Assembly: GCA_914767715.1 (NCBI GenBank)
Contig: OU612068.1
Span: 23,188,001-23,252,000, forward strand
Direction of reading: 5' to 3'
Origin: Membranipora membranacea
Lineage: Eukaryota > Bryozoa > Gymnolaemata > Cheilostomatida > Membraniporidae
Length of the DNA stretch: 64,000 nt
The translations under genes and the position numbers were made by a program. Below, in pieces: positions 61,101 to 64,000 of the stretch (position 1 is its first letter; each line of letters starts with the position of its first letter). The notes below the pieces were generated by a model, which saw only the letters and a list, made by a program, of their open reading frames with translations, ran no database searches and was not told the DNA's origin.

Positions 61101-62159
61101 AATTGCTTACAGAGAGACGTAATTCAGTGACAGCTTTCACTATAGGAGGAAATGGTAGGACAGAGTTTTCTCCCCCGTCTGTAGGAAGTTCTCGACAGAC
61201 TGCTACTTTAGACAGGAGATTTCAAGCTGAACAGGAGCTCAGTCAGGCTGCTCTATACATACTCTGTGAGAAGAATCAATCCAAGGTATGTTATTGAATT
61301 ACTTCAATCTATCTGTTGGTAAACCTGTTCTTCATGAATCGTGTATCTTGCAAAAAGTCACCTCACCAGCAGTCACAAGGGTGGCAAAGGAGTCCAGAAT
61401 TTTTTTTCAAAAGCATGAGAACAATCAAATTTTGGTTCTTGGAATTAGGGTGGTACTCTAGTTCCTTAAAGTTACATTGTGCTGATGTGGTACCCATGCT
61501 TAAAAATTTGAGATGGCAATATTCAATACTTTCGTATATAATGTTGATATTCATGTTTTAAAGGCTATGAAGACAGAGCATTTGAGTAAGTGTGAGTTTG
61601 TATCTGTTGATTTCCGTGATGTGGCCAGCGTGAAGCTGAGCTATAAGAAGTTAATGAGAGCCTGTGTACCGGGAGTTATGCTCTCCAACCAACCTGAACA
61701 GCCATCATTCAACAAACTCATCGATGAATCAAACTGGCTGACACAGGTACGCTTCTTATTATGGGATATAGCTCGTAGCCTTTATGTGGAGAGGTTGAAA
61801 CACACCATGATGATGATGATGCTGATATTCATTTTATTGGGCTATATGTAGGGTCAATAGTGGTTTTCACAAATCAACCGTGTACCGTATAGATATCAAA
61901 CTGCCTTCACGCCAAAACCACTAACACTGTATGATTTCACTCTACCATGACAGTTATTATTAACAAATTATTAAAATTCCTAATTCTCAACATGGCGATA
62001 TACCCATATGATAGAGAAAAAAAGTGAAAGAATTGTTTTGCTATGGTTATACAGATTCAGAGTATACTACAGTACGCAGGAGCATGTGTAGATTTACTAG
62101 ATGCACAGGGAGCTTCTGTTATCCTCGCCTTAGAAGATGGATGGGACATCACAGCACAA
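34148..62159 (+). CDS. SBF1: SBF / MTMR5-MTMR13: DENN-domain Rab GEF with dead myotubularin phosphatase, 3' end off window
   Basis: SBF proteins (MTMR5/MTMR13) activate Rab28 or Rab21 through DENN and scaffold active MTMR2-type lipid phosphatases. Exons: 34148-34211, 34460-34542, 35100-35351, 36388-36493, 38138-38254, 42488-42620, 43790-44012, 45111-45302, 46087-46215, 47114-47212, 47671-47825, 48561-48720, 50234-50452, 51275-51445, 51882-52064, 53154-53344, 53460-53565, 53807-53941, 54140-54332, 54576-54709, 54967-55145, 55477-55664, 57814-58006, 58305-58489, 59032-59397, 60534-60656, 61113-61285, 61564-61746 and 62055-62159, all in frame. Landmarks: [10 protein letters not shown] and [10 protein letters not shown] (upstream DENN), [40 protein letters not shown] and IPECVHIP (core DENN), [13 protein letters not shown] (downstream DENN), LDHQQF (SBF2 domain), [17 protein letters not shown] (GRAM) and SYPGLLIFP (phosphatase). 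The last exon reads [10 protein letters not shown] where active myotubularins have a CX5R loop, so both Cys and Arg are lost. The rest of the phosphatase fold, coiled coil and PH domain should follow beyond the window. Confidence 0.95.
38564..38605. mobile_element. Micro-palindrome family 1, copy 2, with 7-base direct repeats
   Basis: A 28-base near-palindrome (38571-38598) starts CAGAGACTATA and ends ACAGTCTCTG. It is flanked by exact 7-base repeats CCTTAAC (38564-38570 and 38599-38605). It lies in SBF intron 5. Confidence 0.8.
39067..39101. repeat. Micro-palindrome family 3 relative, no clear duplication
   Basis: The ends CCATAA and TTATGG enclose an AT-rich core containing AGTATTTATATG, as in the copies at 29550 and 56105. 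The flanking 7-mers do not match, so this may be a decayed copy or a chance similarity in AT-rich DNA. Confidence 0.4.
39755..39798. mobile_element. Micro-palindrome family 2, copy 2, with 7-base direct repeats
   Basis: A perfect 30-base palindrome (39762-39791) starts CACAGAGTAAGGAT and ends ATCCTTACTCTGTG. It is flanked by exact 7-base repeats ATGTCTT (39755-39761 and 39792-39798). It lies in SBF intron 5. Confidence 0.82.
42722..42766. mobile_element. Micro-palindrome family 1, copy 3, with 7-base direct repeats
   Basis: A 31-base near-palindrome (42729-42759) has ends CAGAGAC and GTCTCTG. It is flanked by exact 7-base repeats GCTATAC (42722-42728 and 42760-42766). It lies in SBF intron 6, about 100 bases past the exon. 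Confidence 0.8.
44162..44212. repeat. 51-base hairpin
   Basis: Arms CAGACCGTTCAGTGC and GCACTGAACAGTCTG pair with one mismatch, and inside them CATTCT pairs with AGAATG. It lies in SBF intron 7. It has CA...TG ends but no flanking 7-base repeat. It could be a decayed insertion or a small hairpin RNA; there is no evidence of transcription. Confidence 0.6.
44333..44372. mobile_element. Micro-palindrome family 2, copy 3, with imperfect 7-base direct repeats
   Basis: A perfect 26-base palindrome (44340-44365) has the same ends as the copy at 39762, without the central ATAT. The flanks are ATAACAA and ATATCAA, matching at 6 of 7 positions. It lies in SBF intron 7. Confidence 0.75.
44676..44752. 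repeat. Inverted-repeat element, CATCAACCACC family, second locus
   Basis: The arms AGCTGGTA and TACCAGCC flank a hairpin with CATCAACCACC facing GGTGGTTAGTTGATGATG. It lies in SBF intron 7. A matching half, GCTGGTAGTGGCATTCCATC, recurs at 45878-45897, which shows dispersal. Confidence 0.6.
45874..45905. repeat. Half copy of the CATCAACCACC element
   Basis: It matches the right arm of the element at 44676 on the opposite strand (GCTGGTAGTG, CATTCCATCATC, ACCACC) and has no paired second arm. It lies in SBF intron 8. Confidence 0.5.
47884..48377. mobile_element. 494-base foldback element in an SBF intron
   Basis: The two arms of about 175 bases each (47884-48057 and 48203-48377) are near-perfect inverted copies. 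They start ATAGACAGTTTTCTGAG and include GGTACTTTTAACCCACGC. They enclose a unique centre of about 145 bases. No coding capacity is seen, so this is a non-autonomous foldback or MITE-type element. No clear target duplication is visible beyond AT-rich flanks. The element fills most of SBF intron 11, and its transcript would form a long double-stranded RNA hairpin. Confidence 0.82.
48749..48754 (-). terminator. Candidate poly(A) signal of the nested protamine-like gene
   Basis: An AATAAA on the minus strand lies about 245 bases past the protamine-like stop codon. It is inside the same SBF intron, just before the antisense SBF exon 48561-48720. It would let the nested transcript end without running into the host exon. 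Confidence 0.45.
48999..49747 (-). CDS. Protamine-like arginine-rich sperm nuclear protein, nested in an SBF intron
   Basis: Protamines replace histones and pack sperm DNA. Three exons (49705-49747, 49337-49538, 48999-49164) join in frame through GT-AG introns into 136 residues ending in TAG. Exon 1 encodes [14 protein letters not shown]. Exon 2 ends in an acidic patch (ENDDD), then QQM, then the basic run [18 protein letters not shown]. Exon 3 encodes 54 residues of which 36 are Arg, 13 Ser, 4 Gly and 1 Lys, a composition typical of protamines. The whole gene sits antisense inside SBF intron 12 (48721-50233). It has its own TATA and CCAAT promoter and a candidate poly(A) signal. There is one cysteine. 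The alternative is a small SR-type splicing factor, but there is no RNA-recognition motif, and SR proteins carry regular RS dipeptides rather than blocks of Arg. Function is inferred from composition and gene structure; no homolog could be searched. Confidence 0.83.
49786..49792 (-). promoter_or_regulatory. TATA box of the protamine-like gene
   Basis: TATATAA on the minus strand lies 38 bases upstream of the ATG. It predicts transcription start near 49760 and a 5' leader of only about 10-20 bases, as in compact histone and protamine genes. Confidence 0.75.
49844..49939 (-). promoter_or_regulatory. Four CCAAT boxes upstream of the protamine-like gene
   Basis: CCAAT occurs on the minus strand at 49844-49848, 49874-49878, 49902-49906 and 49935-49939, spaced 30, 28 and 33 bases apart. 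The first lies about 52 bases upstream of the TATA box. All four share one orientation. CCAAT arrays with a TATA box are known from histone promoters, including testis histone genes, and bind NF-Y. Confidence 0.7.
50541..50584. repeat. Exact tandem duplication of 22 bases
   Basis: The unit beginning AGTATTGGGGTGGGTCCAGC occurs twice back to back in SBF intron 13. It is a recent simple duplication with no sign of function. Confidence 0.9.
51512..51618. repeat. Inverted-repeat element, GCCTGCATT family, copy 2 (SBF intron 14)
   Basis: It matches the complement of the copy at 55812: TTTGGTCCATTTG, a GCATTC and GAGT stretch, CCACTGGTCAC and GAGCAA in the same order. Its far end (ACTAGAACAAG on the other strand) matches the end of that copy. 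It is the most diverged of the three. Confidence 0.6.
52115..52144. mobile_element. Micro-palindrome family 4, copy 3, with imperfect 7-base direct repeats
   Basis: The 16-base perfect palindrome CAAGGAGTACTCCTTG (52122-52137) is flanked by AAGTGAT and GAGTGAT, matching at 6 of 7 positions. It lies in SBF intron 15, upstream of the tRNA genes. Confidence 0.68.
52358..52441 (+). tRNA. tRNA-Leu (CAG), copy 1
   Basis: An 84-base class II tRNA without intron. The acceptor arm GTCAGGA pairs with TTCTGAC (one G-T pair), with discriminator A. The A box is within TGGCCGAGCGG. The anticodon stem CTGCG/CGCAG encloses loop TTCAGGT with anticodon CAG (52392-52394). A variable arm and the B box GGTTCGAATCC follow, and a short T run comes just after the gene. 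It lies in SBF intron 15 on the host strand. Confidence 0.97.
52854..52937 (+). tRNA. tRNA-Leu (CAG), copy 2
   Basis: It is identical to the copy at 52358 over all 84 bases, and a TTTT terminator follows within a few bases. The flanking sequences of the two copies are unrelated, so similarity ends almost exactly at the mature tRNA ends. It lies in the same SBF intron and orientation, 496 bases downstream of the first. Confidence 0.97.
55812..55932. repeat. Inverted-repeat element, GCCTGCATT family, copy 3 (SBF intron 22)
   Basis: The arms AGTTTAATCTAATTGCCTGC and GAATGCAGGCAAATGGACC, with a CCACTGGTC/GACCAGTGG inner stem, match the copy at 14561. The outer ends AGACTAG and CTGGTCT form short terminal inverted repeats. 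Confidence 0.75.
56098..56146. mobile_element. Micro-palindrome family 3, copy 2, with imperfect 7-base direct repeats
   Basis: A near-palindrome (56105-56139) starts CCATAATCATATAAATA and ends TATTTATATGTTTATG. It is flanked by GTATACA and GCATACA, matching at 6 of 7 positions. It lies in the SBF intron after exon 22. Confidence 0.62.
56279..56338 (+). other. SBF1: Possible 60-base cassette exon of SBF
   Basis: A 60-base segment is bounded by an AG acceptor (GTGATTTAG) and a strong GTAAGACT donor. Its length is a multiple of three and it is open in the phase set by the neighbouring exons. Inclusion adds 20 residues beginning [19 protein letters not shown] between the GRAM region and the phosphatase domain; skipping it also keeps the frame. 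Vertebrate SBF proteins have a PPSW motif in the same linker, a weak hint of homology. Confidence 0.5.
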
Positions 62160-62892
62160 GTGAGTTTTATATTTACACATTGACTATATTTCCCACTCAA
62201 CTGAACTGAGTGAACTGTTGTCTTACCGAGCCATGAACAGCTATCAAAGGCTAATTTCAATATCAATTAAGTATAATGGTGATTTGAAATATAAGACTTT
62301 GTATTTGTAACAGCATGAACTGTTGTAAAACTGAAATATGTAATCTAAAAATAATTTGGATTTATTGAATACTTGAAGCAGCACAATGTTTTGCTGCACA
62401 AACAAAACAATTAGCTCAGCTCTATAGAAATATAATTAATACTCTCTAGTACGTTTACATAGTAAGACTATAAGGAACGGTGAAATAATATAATAGGGCT
62501 TGGCTGTCTGAAAGCACCAGTGAGAAAAAATTGTGATCGCCTTGCCAAGTCCTTTACAAGTTCAAGCAGCCATACACTATGGTACTTATCAGGAAGGTCA
62601 CTAAACTGTGGATAGTATTGGAAATCAATAATTCACATCTCAGCAGTATCATGATGTAGGAATTTTTCACACTAGGACTGATATCAGCTCAGTTAATATT
62701 GACCCAAGTATTGTACACAAATAGCAACAAAATAATTAGAAATTAAAGTTTGGCTTCAGAGAAAATAGAACAAACTCTTTGGACTGAGTTGGCGGCCCTG
62801 ATGAGGGCCTGTTAGTTAGCGTTTGGCACACACATATATGTGATTGTCTGTCTATTAAGCACCATGTAATGTTCAGATCTGATTGTTCCCTC
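62160..62892. other. SBF intron sequence between the last visible exon and the nested ORF
   Basis: No exon or RNA gene is seen. A minus-strand AATAAA at 62362-62367 could serve the nested ORF upstream of it on that strand, at about 530 bases from its stop. Confidence 0.5.
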
Positions 62893-63405
62893 TCACTCTA
62901 CGCTCCTGGCTAGCCCTGTGGTTACAGGGGATGCTATGCTCTGCACCTTAGCCCTGTCCAGCCTCACCTGGACGGCCAGTCGGCTGGCGTACTGATACTG
63001 AAAGTCTATAAGGGCTAGAACCCTCTTCCTCTTCTCCGCTCCAAGCTTCTCTAGTAAGCGTTTATATGTGACTTGAAGTCCGGAGACTGTAGATAAGCGA
63101 AGCTGAAGTATAAACCTCTGTCCATTCTGACCTCTGCTGATTGCTCTACGCTGACGTTGGAGTAGATCGCGTCGTGTTCTTTTCTCCAAGTTGATAACTT
63201 GAGCTGCCGCTAATTCTATTCTCTTATCCAGCCATTCTATGGCTAACTGCTGCTGCAGTTTCTCTTCCTCATAGAGCTTTTCATCCATAATATCAACTTC
63301 TGTATTCTTGTAAAAGTCTGTGTTAAAGTCTGATTTCTGCATGTTTGCTGAGTTTGGTTCATTACTGGTATGATTTATATCGGTGAGTGATGAACTTTTA
63401 TACAT
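62893..63405 (-). CDS. Unrecognised charged, helical protein; single-exon gene nested in an SBF intron
   Basis: An uninterrupted 170-codon frame lies antisense within the SBF intron that follows 62159. I do not recognise the family. The first 45 residues are polar. From about residue 46 the protein is rich in Glu, Lys, Arg, Leu and Gln with heptad-like spacing (EEEKLQQQLAIEWLDKRIEL, VINLEKRTRRDLLQRQRR), which suggests a coiled coil. There is no signal peptide or membrane segment. Two starts are possible: the first ATG at 63405, or codon 22 at 63342 in the good context AACATGC. A TATATAA box only 15 bases upstream of the first ATG would favour the second, giving 149 residues. The long intact frame in AT-rich DNA and the exon-like base composition argue that it is real. 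It could be a retrocopy. Confidence 0.6.
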   Translation of the reverse strand: MYKSSSLTDINHTSNEPNSANMQKSDFNTDFYKNTEVDIMDEKLYEEEKLQQQLAIEWLDKRIELAAAQVINLEKRTRRDLLQRQRRAISRGQNGQRFILQLRLSTVSGLQVTYKRLLEKLGAEKRKRVLALIDFQYQYASRLAVQVRLDRAKVQSIASPVTTGLARSVE

Positions 63406-63419
63406 TACTGCTGACTGGA

Positions 63420-63426
63420 TTATATA
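63420..63426 (-). promoter_or_regulatory. Possible TATA box of the nested single-exon gene
   Basis: TATATAA on the minus strand lies just upstream of the first ATG. With usual spacing, transcription would start near 63390, inside the long ORF and upstream of codon 22. Confidence 0.4.
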
Positions 63427-64000
63427 AAGCTGACGACGTTCAGTTTTTCCTTTACATCTTACAGTAAGTCCGACGAAACCACTAACCGTCTAATTGTAGC
63501 TGTATGTCTAGCTTGATGTAGAGGGGTTCTTTTGTCAGCTTTCTTTTTCCAACCCCCTTTCAGAAAAATAATCCAGTTTGTGCTGAAAGTTTACCATTCA
63601 GCACCAGCAACTTACTCAGCTATGCACATGTGAGTCTATACTTGCCCGAAGACCGACTGAGATTAATCAATGAAATACCCCTGTGCATTTAGTCGCTAAT
63701 GTCAACATAAATAGATTACCGTATAATGCCAACATGCTCATTATAATAAATCTATAATTGTGATGAATAAAAACATGGTGTTAATTACAGTTAGTATAAG
63801 CCAGTTATACAATACTTGTTCCCAAGTGAGAGCGGCTTGATGCTTGTTACCAGGGCCTCAGAGCATTGCATCCACACTTTGAATCAATAATATGATACCC
63901 TACTCAAATCTGTCTCAAGGAAATTCAATATGCTACTGTTCAGTGTTCAGTTTGAATTTTTCCTGGACACCATGTTTTCCTCCTCAAGTTTGTTTATTTT
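63427..64000. other. SBF intron sequence at the right edge
   Basis: I see no coding exon, tRNA or repeat in this stretch. The next SBF exon, expected to continue the phosphatase domain, must lie beyond the window. Confidence 0.5.

Noticed and set aside
1-64000. CRISPR arrays, operons, ribosome binding sites, phage or viral genes
   Set aside because: The sequence is intron-rich animal DNA. No regularly spaced repeats, bacterial gene layout or viral reading frames were seen.

Overview
The window is nuclear DNA from an animal with intron-rich genes. The exons join in frame through ordinary GT-AG introns of roughly 100 to 4200 bases, the intergenic DNA is AT-rich, and there are polymerase III tRNA genes and many small inverted-repeat insertions. 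The gene families (M14 carboxypeptidase, nostrin-type F-BAR protein, MTMR5/MTMR13) are metazoan. Intron size and the presence of a protamine-like gene suggest a marine invertebrate, but I cannot name the phylum from sequence alone.

Layout. Positions 393-8247 (minus strand) hold ten exons of a secreted metallocarboxypeptidase whose C-terminal end lies off the left edge. Positions 10679-24079 (minus) hold a complete 15-exon nostrin-like gene (F-BAR domain, HR1-like coiled coil, C-terminal SH3). About 10 kb of apparently gene-free DNA with several repeats follows. Positions 34148-62159 (plus) hold 28 confident exons, plus one possible 60-base exon, of the single SBF gene (MTMR5/MTMR13). It encodes a DENN-domain Rab exchange factor with a dead myotubularin phosphatase domain, and it continues past the right edge.

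Three kinds of gene lie inside introns of SBF. (1) A three-exon minus-strand gene (48999-49747) encodes a 136-residue protamine-like protein. Its last exon is about two-thirds arginine, and it has its own promoter with a TATA box and four evenly spaced CCAAT boxes. (2) Two identical tRNA-Leu(CAG) genes lie in one intron. (3) A minus-strand single-exon ORF (62893-63405) encodes an unrecognised, charged, probably coiled-coil protein.

The other striking content is a set of very short palindromic insertions, 16 to 37 bases long. They fall into four sequence families, begin with C (CA in three families) and end with TG. At most sites they are flanked by 7-base direct repeats that look like target-site duplications. 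Eleven are placed here; eight have exact 7-base repeats and three have one mismatch. Larger inverted-repeat elements are also present: a 494-base foldback element, three copies of a roughly 110-base element, and a family built around a CATCAACCACC core.

The three large genes have no obvious functional link to one another. The notable relation is between SBF and the protamine-like gene nested inside it, because the mammalian SBF1 gene is needed for spermatogenesis.
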